This document shows, one piece after another, positions 47,774-61,011 of a stretch of DNA of 64,000 nt (its first letter is position 1; every line of letters starts with the position of its first letter). The notes beneath the pieces were generated by a model, which ran no database searches, was not told where the DNA came from, and saw only the letters and a list, made by a program, of their open reading frames with translations. Both the position numbers and the translations under genes were made by a program. The stretch comes from Panulirus ornatus. Lineage: Eukaryota > Arthropoda > Malacostraca > Decapoda > Palinuridae. The stretch is from NCBI RefSeq assembly GCF_036320965.1, contig NC_092271.1:17231029-17295028 (forward strand). The letters run 5' to 3'.

Positions 47774-48165
47774 CTCACCCCAGGTTTGAACCCCACCACT
47801 GACCACCAGCCAACTCCTCCACCTCACCCCAGGTTTGAACCCCACCGCTGACCACCAGCCAACTCCTCCACCTCACCCCAGGTTTGAACCCCACCACTGA
47901 CCACCAGCCAACTCCTCCACCTCACCCCAGGTTTGAACCCCACCACTGACCACCAGCCAACTCCACTCACCCAGTTGAACCACCATGACCACCACCAACT
48001 CCTCCACCTCACCCCAGGTTTGAACCCCACCACTGACCACCAGCCAACTCCTCCACCTCACCCCAGGTTTTGAACAATCCTCCACCTCACCCTTGACCCA
48101 CGACCACCAGCCAACTCCTCACTCACCCAGTTACCCACCACGCACAGCAATCTCCACTCACCAGG
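47774..48165 (+). repeat. 49-bp minisatellite, about 4 intact and 4 decayed units
   Basis: GGTTTGAACCCCACCACTGA, CCACCAGCCAACTCCTCCAC and CTCACCCCA form a unit starting at 47783, 47832, 47881 and 47930 (exactly 49 bp). The next unit is shortened by small deletions, one more is intact near 48017, and the last two are broken. The decay is at the right edge. Confidence 0.95.
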
Positions 48166-49158
<993 letters not shown>

Positions 49159-49222
49159 GAGATTCTTCGTGAATATCAAGCAAATACTATGTACGTTCGG
49201 TACTTGAGAGTGGCCAATTTCG

Positions 49223-49224
<2 letters not shown>

Positions 49225-49260
<36 letters not shown>
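49225..49260. repeat. (GA)n microsatellite
   Basis: 36 bp of pure GA. A looser GAGA-rich patch follows at 49.40-49.44 kb. Confidence 0.95.
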
Positions 49261-49262
<2 letters not shown>

Positions 49263-49444
49263 GTGCATTTGATGTGAACAAGAAACGGAGAGAAAGAAAG
49301 ACCTTCAACACTGCTTGAAGATAAACCTAGAATATTGACATCTAGCGACGATAAATTTGACGTCTGATACTCCTAAGGTTATGGTTGAGATGGCAGGCGA
49401 GAGATGGCTAGAGAGAGATCGCAGGAGAGAGAGAGAGATGGCTG

Positions 49445-52400
49445 GAGTAATACGGGCAGGCGAGAGACAGCTTGGTGAGGGCAGAGATGGTACGCGAGGC
49501 TGTTCGTTCATTCACCTGAAGCGCAAACTCCCGGCGACCGGGAGGCTCTGGTCCCTTGACGAACCCTGAGGAGTTAGGAGCACATCATACACGGTGAAGA
49601 TATCGTATAATCTGGCCCCTCGGAAGGCACTTCACTCTTCAAGTCTAGATTATGAATTTCAAAAATAGAATACAAGACTCGTTTTGTCGCTAAATAATCT
49701 TTTCCTGAAGAGTACTTCGAAGGCCACTGTTGGGATTTACGAGAACGAATCGAAGTGAGCCGACGAAAGTAAACCATGAAATTCAGAGTTCGCTCAGCGC
49801 GATGAATTTATAGTCAGTTGAAGGAAGGGCATCTGAAGCATTCTCCGGGTCTCGCTACATTACCTGGGATTTATTCATCTGAACACTTACCATACTGGGA
49901 CAAAGTCAATATAACAAAATGAGTTCTGAAGACAAATTCATGGATGAGCTCTTTTGCTTTTCCTTTTTATACAGTCTCAATTTCTGCCGATCTATCTATC
50001 TATCTATTACTTCGTCTCTCGCCCTCCAGCTGGATGGTGGAACTTAATGTCGTCTGTTTACACATCCCTTTATCCTTGTACTATCATTTGCTCACATTCC
50101 ATCACTTCAGCCACCCTCACGAATGCCACTCCCGAGGCACACACACTCCCTCACTCTAGCCATCCACATTACCCGCAGTCTGTCCCCTTTCCACTCCCTC
50201 CTCTCACCTTCTTCATTATACACTCCCTTCCTGAATATTTACGGCAATATACCTTCGCAGCGGGTGTGGGAGAGAGAAAACGGAATATCGATGAGAAACG
50301 GGAAATCAAACCATACGTCCGTACCTTAAGAAAATGTACAGCTAGGATGGTAGACTAAAAAAAAACTTGTCTTCAATCTAGGAAGGAAGAAACTCATGTT
50401 GTACTATTTGTATCGAATCTCGTTTATGATCCGTGACCGTCACCAGCAAAAGAATGATTAAGAACTGTCACGAACAACAGCACCTTACGATGAACTGAAT
50501 CATTTCGTCTATGATACGTAGATAGATTCAACAACATGTATAGACAATACAGCATCAGCTTATATATGATCAGAATCACATATCTATCAGTTCGTAGTAT
50601 CAATCGTGTATGCAGGCAGTACACTATATTCCTAAGATAGTTGACTAAAAGGCGAGGAATTTCTTACAAGGACACACAGAAAAAAAAAAAAAAGGCAAAC
50701 GCCAAGAGGATATGACTTGCTCAGTTGTCTGTTATGTCAAGTCCATGAAGACGTCACAAAGTCATACGCAACTTCAACAAGACACAGACAAAGATCGCAA
50801 TATGCCAACAAGATACGCAAGGAAAGAGTGTTTTGTAAGATAAACTACCTACCCTGAGACTCGACCAATTTCTAAAGCCTGGCTGGTTCCATTCGGCCGC
50901 TCCTGTGGGAGGGCTATTTATCCCTGAACCAAAGCTTTTATCCACCCACTTACACGCCTGGCTAGTACCTTGCTGGTTAGTACCATAGATGTTCAGCAGC
51001 TCCAGCGGAGTGAGGCGAACATTTCTAATTGGATGTCATTGTAAACTTTAAGCAATTATCTTCATAGTTAAGCAAGGGTTGTCGTTCGATTACGTACCGC
51101 TGTTAAGAAAATGTTTTCGTACCAGTTATCTCTCGTGCTGAAATATCTTTCATTAAGGGGATGTCAAATTCTGTGCATCATAACCGTACTTATTGGTACG
51201 TAAATGAACCCTATAGATCTCCAAGTAGTGAGCATAGATGTATAACCAGTAACTGCAGCAGGAGAAAGTCTCATAAGAGAGTAGTGTATAGAAAGTTTGT
51301 GAGATTAGACTAACCCTCCCCCATTAACTTTCGGATCGCTGCTTTCTATCTGCTTTCTCTATTTTTTTTTAATAGATTTAGTTTTTACACCACTACAAAT
51401 TACCTTCCTTGAACCCCTGTTTTCTTCATATAATCCACTGTCTAGATCCAGCTTTCTATGTATTTTGTATACTGTATTCAGCCCTCTTGTTATTTTCCTT
51501 TTGAACAACTCACTTTCCCTTGAGGACAGGAAGAAACTTGCATGATACCGGAACTTTCCTCTTCGTCAAGACGTTTCCTAATCACTAACCACCAATTTAA
51601 TTATGTCCGAGACAAGAGTACAGTAGAAATCTTAGATGTCTTTTCGCCATGATTGAAGGCAGGCAGAATACCTAGCTATTCAAGCAAACATAATTCTTGT
51701 AGAAAAAAAAAAATTCGGCGAAGAAAGGGCTGAAAATTACATCACTGGTGATTTATATATAAGTGCATGCACAGTTAAACAGGGTTTTATAACAGTGTGC
51801 AGAAATTTTCCATCATTTTTGAGAAATAGCACCAATTAATATCGTTTCTGGAATTCATCTAAATATCAACACAAACTAAAGATACTTATTATCTGTGGTA
51901 TTACTTCTTCCTCAGTAGAGAGGGCATACCATGTCTTCTAGTTCCTTTTGGTTATTGTTTTACCCTCAACATCACTATCATTTTCACTGTATCTTACGTG
52001 CCTCCATTCTATCATTATGAAAAGGGTATTACCATCCAATCATCATTGTCAGAGATGGTGTTCTAATTCCATTGTCGGAAAAAAGGGGGGGTTTTCATCC
52101 TTTTGCAACCATCAAGAAAGTTTCCACTGATCCCTGTGTCAACCCGTCGGTTTTCAAGTCTTTTCAACTCGTGTCTTTAGGTATCTCAGTCATATTCTTG
52201 TTCTCCTCGACCGACATCTTCAGTAAACTACTCTTCCCAGGAAAGCCACCACTATGTGACCTTCAGACCTCTCCTGTGTATGCGTCAAATGTGTCTCTCT
52301 ATATATACATATTACGCTGGGTTTGTAAGTCGTAATATGGAGCGAGAAGGGCAAGGATATGACGTAATATATCCCTGAAGGATCCTTTTGTGATACGATG

Positions 52401-52943
52401 CGCCATATGTCTCCACACACACACACACACAACTGGAGATATGTTACCAATTTAGACAATGTAGCCTTAAAGACCTTCGCCTTACACAGAGATGCCACAT
52501 TATGCCATTAACCTTCCTACTACAAACTTCAAGCATATAACTGAACACCCTCATCTTATCTATTCCAACTCTCTCTCTCTCACAATCTTGACTACAGAGA
52601 TCACCTTCGTAGGTATCTTGAAATCGTTTCGAAACGCATATGCGGTGGTCTTAACCTTCTATTACAGACTCCCACGAAGGCTTTAAGATGACTTGAAGAG
52701 CAATAAGTTGTAAAGTAGCAACTCGGAGCAGTTTCAGAGACCCTCAGTGCGCCATTAGAAGTATCATGTAGTACCAATTACCGGTCGAACACCATACAAA
52801 ACCGCCTCTGTGAACTGAACGGGACTTTGTATTGCTCACTTACTTGCGCAGCTTTCAAAAGAATTGTATTTTTCTGTTTTTCAGTTCCATTTTTTTTTTC
52901 AGAATGTTATTTGGCATTCGCCGTTACCACTGACTCACATTTG

Positions 52944-52944
<1 letters not shown>
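49445..52944. other. Unique sequence, no gene recognised
   Basis: About 3.5 kb of mixed composition with a short CA run at 52414-52430. Open frames are below 135 codons and show no motif. Confidence 0.4.

Positions 52945-53023
<79 letters not shown>
52945..53023. repeat. (CT)n microsatellite
   Basis: 79 bp of pure CT. Confidence 0.97.
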
Positions 53024-53025
<2 letters not shown>

Positions 53026-54568
53026 CGTATTCCGAAGTAATATCACCCTCTCTCCAGATATTCCTCGGTCAGAGCAGCTCAAGGAAGTGCTCATAGATCG
53101 TCTCTCCACCTACGAAAAAAGTGGAAAGATACAAAAAAGGAAATCTCATTAATCAGGCAAACCATGGTAATATGAAAGTCATTAGCTGTACAAACGTTGA
53201 AGTCGTGATCAAATGACCTCCTTAACCTTCAAAATATCATCACAGTCAGACTCAAAACTTAGGGAAACGTTTCGACGAAATGGAAATGCAAGATTGATAA
53301 TAAAGGTGATGATGAGTGATGGTGATTAAGGAGCCATCCTTCTTAGGACTTTCCGTAAACATCGGGTCAACACAGGACTAAAGAACATCATACCAGGCGT
53401 ACTGATATTTTGATTGGACAATAAACAGAAACATACGAATCATACTGAGGCTTGGCCATTAGATTTACCCGAGCTGGTAATATCTTAAATCTATGACACT
53501 CTTAAAGGACAAAACGCGATGTTCTATGACGAAGACCTCCAAATTACGCATATGTTAAGAGAAATGACGCTGTAAGAAAAAAAAAAAATCAAGTAAACCT
53601 GACCGATACAGAAAGAGGTAAACTTTAATATAAAGTCGAGTTAATTAGAAACTAAATTTGGGAAAAAGCAATCAGTCATTAACTGGGGAAAATGCCTTCT
53701 GATTTGATCTCGGGGACAGCTCGTCGTTTTTATTTTCTTCTGACCAACACCTGATCATGAAAATGTAAACATATGCATTATCAAACTGCCTTCAGCTGGG
53801 TTGAGTTAATATCTGCTTTTATATACCTTTCCTTGCTGCTTTGCGCTATATATAATTTATATGTATGCATATACATATATTTTTTCACCTTATAAGTATA
53901 TGTATGCGAACAATGTAGCCATGAAGTATTTGAAAATAGTATCAAAATGAGAACAAAGTAATCGCACAATTGTTTTTGAATACACCTGTTCCTTTCTGCC
54001 TAACTGAAAGCCTTCGAGAAATAGTAATCCTCTTAAGAAATTTTGCTATGGTCTATAATAACTTGACATTACTCAGCAAGTAGTGAAGTTAACAGTAAGT
54101 GTCAGTATATTTTATGACGTGTTTACATTAAATGATAGCGATTTCCAGTAAGGGTAATACTAGTTTTGGCATATCTTTAGACTAGTGTCGGCTTACGTAT
54201 GAATTCCATGATAATGAAGACATATGCAGTGTCGATGCCATGCAAACTCTATAAGAAATAATGCATTCTTGATAAAGAAAATCAACGTCAGTTTGACGAC
54301 GTTCACTTAGAGAAAGAATCAAAGACTATATATCGTAGTTAGATCAACGAGAGAGCTGAGTAATAGACTCGGATACACTTCGTCACTTTCCGCTCATCAT
54401 CTCTCAGGTTAGCGCGGAAAGAATTTCGGAGCGCAAAAATGCCACCAGAAGCTCTCCGTAAAACGAGAACAAACGACTGCTCAGGCAGAAGGCAGGATGC
54501 ACTGGTGAAAATAGAGGAATTGGGAACGCACAAAGCCAATTGTTCATGAACCGAAGAATGCTTCAGGT
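53024..54568. other. Unique AT-rich sequence
   Basis: Nothing recognised. Confidence 0.4.
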
Positions 54569-54967
54569 ATGGCTCATGTAGGCGTTTCGAACGATCAGTC
54601 GTTAGATTTCACCGAAGCCTTTAGTGACGTTTATGAACTTTACCGAAGCATCGAGCAGTTAAGAGATGAAGCAGAGGAGGAGGAAGCGTCCCCTCTCTTT
54701 TTCTCTGTCCACAGTAGCTGGAAACCAAACTTCCCTTCCCATCAAGTGGGGAAAATAACGAGAGAGAAAAAAAAGCAAGGCTTCCAGAGTGATCGAGTCA
54801 ACACATTAGTTAATGAACGAGAGAAATCTGACGCTCTGTCTATTGCTTCGGCCAGAACATTTGTTTCGTTTCGTCGCCTTGCAGGACATACCATCCCTGA
54901 AGAGTCAGTCACTGCCCCAGATACGTCCCTACTCTCCCCCCGAAGACTCAGTTACTGCCCCAAGTAG
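54569..54967 (+). CDS. Hypothetical open frame, 132 codons, coding status doubtful
   Basis: The ATG at 54569 has G at +4. The first ~45 residues (DFTEAFSDVYELYRSIEQL, then an acidic EAEEEEASP run) look like an amphipathic acidic segment rather than translated microsatellite. A basic KITREKKKQ follows near residue 65. The last ~25 residues are encoded by a tandem DNA repeat (next entry), which weakens the case. No domain, signal peptide or membrane segment is seen. It could be one exon of a larger gene or chance. Confidence 0.2.
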   Translation: MAHVGVSNDQSLDFTEAFSDVYELYRSIEQLRDEAEEEEASPLFFSVHSSWKPNFPSHQVGKITREKKKQGFQSDRVNTLVNEREKSDALSIASARTFVSFRRLAGHTIPEESVTAPDTSLLSPRRLSYCPK

Positions 54968-55105
54968 ATATGTGTCCCTACTAACCGCACCTCCCCTCAC
55001 CGGTCCTGTTAGTTACGGGTCCCGCTGGCCCTAACCAGTCTCGTTAGTGACGGGTTTTCCATCGAGACCCAACCCGTCTCCATTTGTGAGTTACGCGTTC
55101 CATCA
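54900..55105 (+). repeat. Degenerate tandem repeats (~44 bp, then ~36 bp)
   Basis: AGTCAGTCACTGCCCCAGAT and CTCAGTTACTGCCCCAAGTA lie about 44 bp apart. From about 55003, GTTAGTTACGGGTCCCGC, GTTAGTGACGGGTTTTCC and GTGAGTTACGCGTTCCATC follow at about 36-44 bp spacing. Confidence 0.6.
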
Positions 55106-55737
55106 GCAAGCAAGCAAAATACACCTAAAGACGGATAATCACTTGGCTCGGGACTTTATTATGTTTGGTGATTATCCCACTCCGCTTGCAGGTTTTTTTT
55201 TTAGTTCAATTTATGCGTGTTTAAGGAATTCATAACGGATCACAGATAGATTATATCTTTTATCATTTTTCTATCGTTTCTCAGGTGACGTAAATTTCAG
55301 TTCTAATCCACATGTATGATCTCGATGTTACATCTTCCCTGTCCCCCCACAGGATCATTTACATATAAATACCTCCGGCGTTGTATCTAGGAATGATTAA
55401 GGTCATGCGAAATAATAAATGCAATATTTCTTCTTCTTTTTTTTTTTTTTTTTTTTTGGCAGAGAAATTAGAATTTCCAGCTTGAAGACTTGATGTGGGA
55501 GGGCAGATACGGGGAGAGAGGTGAGGAGGTCTGTTTCATTTCAGTATCAGATCTAGAGTTTTCCTCACATACGTATTGAACTCGTTTGGATTGTGAACAT
55601 CTGAACGTCAGCAGATGGTTCAAAAAGTCAGACAGTCAATATTCGTATAAGTTTCTGTTACAGTCGCTTTTTTTTCCCCTTTTGTTTACGCAAGGCCTTT
55701 CGCCATATGCCCTTTAACAGGCGTTTTGTACCTAAGC

Positions 55738-55739
<2 letters not shown>

Positions 55740-55805
<66 letters not shown>

Positions 55806-55820
55806 TCTCTCTCTCTCTCT
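55740..55820. repeat. (CT)n microsatellite
   Basis: About 81 bp of CT with one CC interruption at 55801. Confidence 0.97.
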
Positions 55821-55974
55821 TCCTCCATAGTTGGGTTCCAGGGGTGGATGCTAATATCTGAACTTTACATGAAATATTCATGAATGACAGGCCAGTAGAA
55901 TGTGGAACAGTGATGCAGTGAATATGTAAAGATATTACCAAGCTTCTAGCTGTTTCTTAATTCATTTACAAGTC

Positions 55975-56001
55975 TACACACACACACACACACACACACA
56001 T
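55975..56001. repeat. (CA)n microsatellite
   Basis: About 27 bp of CA. Confidence 0.93.
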
Positions 56002-56434
56002 ACACAAACACATGCGCGAGGAAACACACAAGACACAAACAGACCAAAACAAGAGGGTTACAAAAAAAGATAAAGCCAAGATGAACCTCATCTAATTTGC
56101 CACTGTTGTTCTATGTGATGTATCCATTATCTTCCCTGGCTCTCAGAATACATAATGACCTCACCATGCCTGTGTAGAGTAACCGAAAAACAAAAAGATA
56201 TAAGGACGCATCTAAACAGACCGTCTTCGTAACGGCTGTAAAATAACCATGAGATCGGGACATTGTACGTATCACATTGCAGACATTCTTTAAACTTCAT
56301 ATACACAGCAAAATGAAAATAAGTACACACTGTAAATACGTTATCCCAGAATACTTCCCGCTTTTCAAGATTCTAACGAAAAACAACGAACGGTCTTATG
56401 AAGCATTTTTTTCTTTTTTTTTGGCCTGTGTAGT
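56002..56434. other. Unique sequence left of the duplication
   Basis: No signature seen. It ends at the left breakpoint of the 4.6-kb duplication. Confidence 0.4.
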
Positions 56435-57049
56435 GAGAAACAGTGTTGTCGCACTTCTCCTCTCGACCCCTAACAGCTGACAGATGTGACATCAGTGCAA
56501 GAAGTAATGTTGCCACATATTTCGACCAGAGCTCATGTGTCCTACGGCCAGAGGACACCTTGACAGGTGGATGTGGCAACGGTGTAGGGACAACGAGGCG
56601 TTCCACCATGTTTGTCTCCTCACGTGGACTTTATTGCCGCAACTCTTTCATACTTAATGAGTCACCTGCTCATGACTTTTCAACCTTCCATTTCCATTTC
56701 TTTTACTCGGACTTCGGGGTTGTCGGAAGGGGTCTTCCTTATTACTTATTTTGCTAAAACTGTGCCTATTTCACTCGTCTTTAATCCAAGACACACACAC
56801 ACACACACACCCCACCACAGCAAATGTTGAGACACTGTGTGCTTATAGAAAGCCAGACAAATGAAGATACTAAAAGATCAAGAACACTGCGAGTAGATGA
56901 TTACAGATCAAATTACGTGATATCAAGGAACCGGCAGAGGCACTTAACTGGTTCGTGGAAGGTGGATGAGAGAGAAAGCTTCAACACAGACAACTCACTA
57001 ACCAGGTGTAACCTATGGTCTCCCAGCTTGGTCTGCCCTGATGCCAGCT

Positions 57050-57310
57050 AACGAGGCCTATTCATACAAATGCATGACCAATCAAGAGCCAGCTCACATC
57101 TAGTTGGCCAATCAGGAGGTTACTTGTACACTTAGCTTGGTACGAAAACCAAAAGAAAACACGATGGTTGGTCGTTTGGGTTGTAGGCCAATCAACTGCC
57201 CGAAAATGCCGTCAACGTATGACTACCAATTCTGAAGACACTGTGAGGCACCTTCTTCAGGTGTTCAGTATAATTCTATGACCCATACAGGCTGTTGTTG
57301 CACTTATATG
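57050..57310 (-). repeat. Dispersed hairpin repeat, copy 3
   Basis: Read on the minus strand: GGTCATAGAATTATACTGAA, the hairpin core CACCTGAAGAAGGTG, ACGTTGACGGC, GTTGATTGGCC, ACAACCCAAACGACCAACCA. The block order equals the 18.2-kb copy. A second TTGGCCAATCAGGAGG inverted word nearby may mark the other side of the element. Confidence 0.6.
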
Positions 57311-60059
57311 GCTCCTTGAACACACGATTTTCACTTGTTTTTCGCCGTGTCAGAAATGTCACTGTTGCTTGCCATAGTTCTCGCGTAAAGTGTTAGTATG
57401 CAAATAAGTGTGCAGACCCCATACCTAAAAGTCACAAACTTTGCATGAGTCTTTTCAAAGTGATATATTATCTTTTTTTTCGTTGTATGTTCAGGGAGAT
57501 ATGGCAGGGACTGTAGTTGTCCAAGGAGGAACAGAGATGTGGTGTTGTGTTAGAATTTGCCTCCAGGATTACTCTTAGACAGACACATAGACATAATGCT
57601 TCGTATTCATACGTCCGTAAAGTACAAGAATGCACAGTAACCTGCACCCATACTTACACAATGTCCACATCATTTCGTGATTTCGCAACGAGCATCATTA
57701 AGTTATATTAGGGAATATTAACAAAATGTTTTGCACTGAAGATTGCAAATGACTACAGATACTTTGAGTGTGACTGTGGAGCCTGGCAGAGTAAGAGCAA
57801 GACTCTAACTGTAATCAAAGAGAAAGACGAGAGGAATAGAGCTGGTCTTATTGCCATTCCATCTCATAGTACTGAAGACGTTCCTGCAAAGAAAAAAAAA
57901 TTAAAACAACGTTCGAATTTGATGACGTTCATGTGAGGTTCTGATTCCTAGAGCCATTCGGATTTCGTCGGTGAGATGGGCTCTGGGCTCTCGAAGTTAG
58001 AGCGAGTCAGGAGAGTGGGCTTAAGTTAGGTGGATGTGAGTAACTTGGAGGTAGAGTACATGTAGCGTGGGGACCTGGTTGACGCAATTTCTCAAACACT
58101 AGTGTGTAAATCTCAGGAACCAGGGTTTAATAGAGGTCAGAGGATACACAGACCTCAGACACAAATGTTTGGTCCTCAGTCATTCCATCCTTTTAGCCTT
58201 CCCCACTCACTACACTCCCCCCAGCTATATAACCTAGCCCCTAGTCACCTCACACTCCCGCTTAGACACACTGTCCTCCTCCAGCTACGGCCAGGTCCTC
58301 ACTCATTTCACTCTTCAAAACCCCATATCGTCGTCTCCGTGTGCTCTCACAGCTCTCCCGTCTATCAAACACACTGCAGCTTTTATACCTGCCTCCCATG
58401 ATCTACCCGAGCGTCGCCTGGTCCCACCTGAACGTTATCTCCCGACCAGCCCCTCGTCCCACGTCATCCTAAGGATGTGCTTCAGGGCATAACCTACGAG
58501 AGGATTCCCTTGCTGTAGGAAAAGCTCCTCCTCTGAGTGGTCGTCACTAGAAGACACGCCTCTTGAAAAGTATAAACGCAAAACTCTATAATGTTTATAA
58601 TGAAACAGAAGAATGAACGAGCCAATGTATTGGTAAAGTTTATTGATTATATTGTTCTTCATTTATCTTTTACCTGGAAATCACGATGATTATTCATGAG
58701 AAAGTATCATTAGCTAATGAATAAGATATTAACGCTTACGTATATTACTCAACTGTATCATAATTTTTGTTTATTCGAGTGTAGTGTAGGGAGTTGATGG
58801 CGTTGAATCTTCTCCAAGAGGTGTTGCCGAGGACACAAAGCCCATCATGTTCACTCACACTAGCACCCTTCTTACTCCCATGGTCACGTCCTCATCACCC
58901 AAACACTCATTCAAATTAGTACTTCTTTCACATTTATCTAGACCGATATTCATCCCTGTCGGACGTACACACTCATTTATACAGGATTAGAACCTCTATC
59001 GTCCCACACACTCTCAAACTGGGATCCACGTCAACCACAGACATTTACTTTTCCCCATCACCTCTCTCCTCTCGTATGGAAACACCATCTCGTTCACACA
59101 CTCATTCATGCTAACACTCCATCCCCCCCCTCTCCACCTCTCCCACGCACTCACTTGCTCTAGTGCTCATCTCACACTCTCTTCCATACTGCCACTCACA
59201 CACCCACTCTCACTCACGCACTCACATCGGCGCCCCACTTACCAGCGCGGTCGTACAGTTATTCACATTCAATGAGATGATTTCCGTATGCACTCTCTCT
59301 TTCTCATCATTTGTTGGCTATCATATTATATATCAATCACACAACGCAAGTCTTGTTGTCTATTTTATCCAGTTCAGTCATTAACGTATTTTCTCTGTAT
59401 ATCTCATAGTTCCAAGATCGTGTCTATTATATTTCTATGTCCACAATTTTTCTAACATATCTTTTCGTCGCAAATGCAACTTCTTTTCTCATCTCGTTAG
59501 TTTCCATAGTTCCCTCAAGCATTCTCAGGATGGCAGTCCAGAGCGCATTCATTTTGTGCATGTCTACCTATCTTCTGTACATGACCCTGCATTATCAGCT
59601 TTATCTTATTTCAAGCACATGAGATTGCTGCATCAGCTTTTGAGAAACAGTTCAACAAAGGTTTCACTCGGGCACCAAGTTTCAGCCATCAGTGGCTCTC
59701 GCGAATATACACAGCTTGTTCACTGTTTTTTTTTTAAGCATCTACCTCCATTTCTCTCGCCATCTGTACCTTCGCTAAGCTCATACCTATTTCCTAATCA
59801 CAGTCCTTCTCTCCAGTACAAACACTTTACTCCTCCGTGCATTCACAATCAGTCTGCGATCTCTCACTTACCACTTAAATGCCTCATAAGTGTCTTGAAG
59901 CACATCTGTTGATGCTCGCGTTTGCCCGGTACTGCCCAGCAGGAGGTGGAGAAGCACTCAACTCCTCACCCTGGTATTGAACACTTAAGGACTGCCATTC
60001 ATGCAATTCGCTTCTCCTCAGCTGCTACGCCCATGTGAATCAATACACTCAAGACTGTC

Positions 60060-60272
60060 TTTGTCTATTTTTCTATTGATCTATCTGTTTGTCTGTCTAC
60101 ATCTGTCTGTCTGTCTGTTTACCTATATCTATCTATCTATCAATCTATCTGTCTGTCTGTCTGTCAATTGATCTATCTATCTATCTATCATCTTTCTATC
60201 TGTCTATCTATTTATTTGTCTATCTATATATCTACCTCTCCATCTATATTGCATATCTATCTATCATATCTA
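60060..60272. repeat. (CTAT/CTGT)n tetranucleotide region
   Basis: About 210 bp of imperfect TCTA, TCTG and TTTA tetranucleotides on the plus strand. Confidence 0.9.
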
Positions 60273-60376
60273 ATACATCAGAACCAAAAAATTGAATCGT
60301 ATACGTACTGACTCTAAGAATCACTGACAAACCTAATCTTATCTTTATCTGTGGCAGTAGACCTCACAAGGTCAAG

Positions 60377-60485
<109 letters not shown>

Positions 60486-60957
60486 GGTTTCATCACTCAC
60501 ACTCCAAACTATTCACTGAGGACTGGCGATAGTGAGCTGATCAATACCTAATCAGCTTATTTAATGATTTAGTATGAAAACCTGATTGATAGATACGACC
60601 CTCCACCCTTAATGTACTCCCAGTTTGGTCACAGATACATACCTTGTTTATCTCTATTTCTCCCTGTTAACTTCCTATGATTAAGTCTGTTTTTCTTCCC
60701 CCACCCCCCCTTTCCCCTTTCCGCCTGACTCTCCACCATTTCCTCGGGGGTCCCCCCATTTCACTGTTTACATTTCACGAATGGATACAGTTTCACCGGC
60801 CATCCAAACAACATCGCCTACAGGCCCTCATAAATTTTGCACGAAAGGCCGTAAAGATTACCTTACCCTCCTCTTCAACATCTTATATGTTGCTTCACCC
60901 ACTCCCAACGTCTTCCTTACCTCGCTCACGCCCTCGTGCCTTCCTCTACTTCTTTCG

Positions 60958-60958
<1 letters not shown>

Positions 60959-61008
<50 letters not shown>
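60959..61008. repeat. (CA)n microsatellite at the duplication junction
   Basis: 50 bp of CA that ends exactly where the second duplicated unit begins. Confidence 0.96.

Positions 61009-61011
<3 letters not shown>

Noticed and set aside
56373..56757. Overlapping ~104- and 78-codon frames conserved in both duplicate units
   Set aside because: The whole 4.6-kb unit is conserved at the same level, so the frame conservation carries no coding information.
57240..57275. Rho-independent terminator (hairpin AC-ACCTTCTTCAGGT)
   Set aside because: The hairpin lacks a following T-run, occurs in a dispersed eukaryotic repeat, and no bacterial gene is present.
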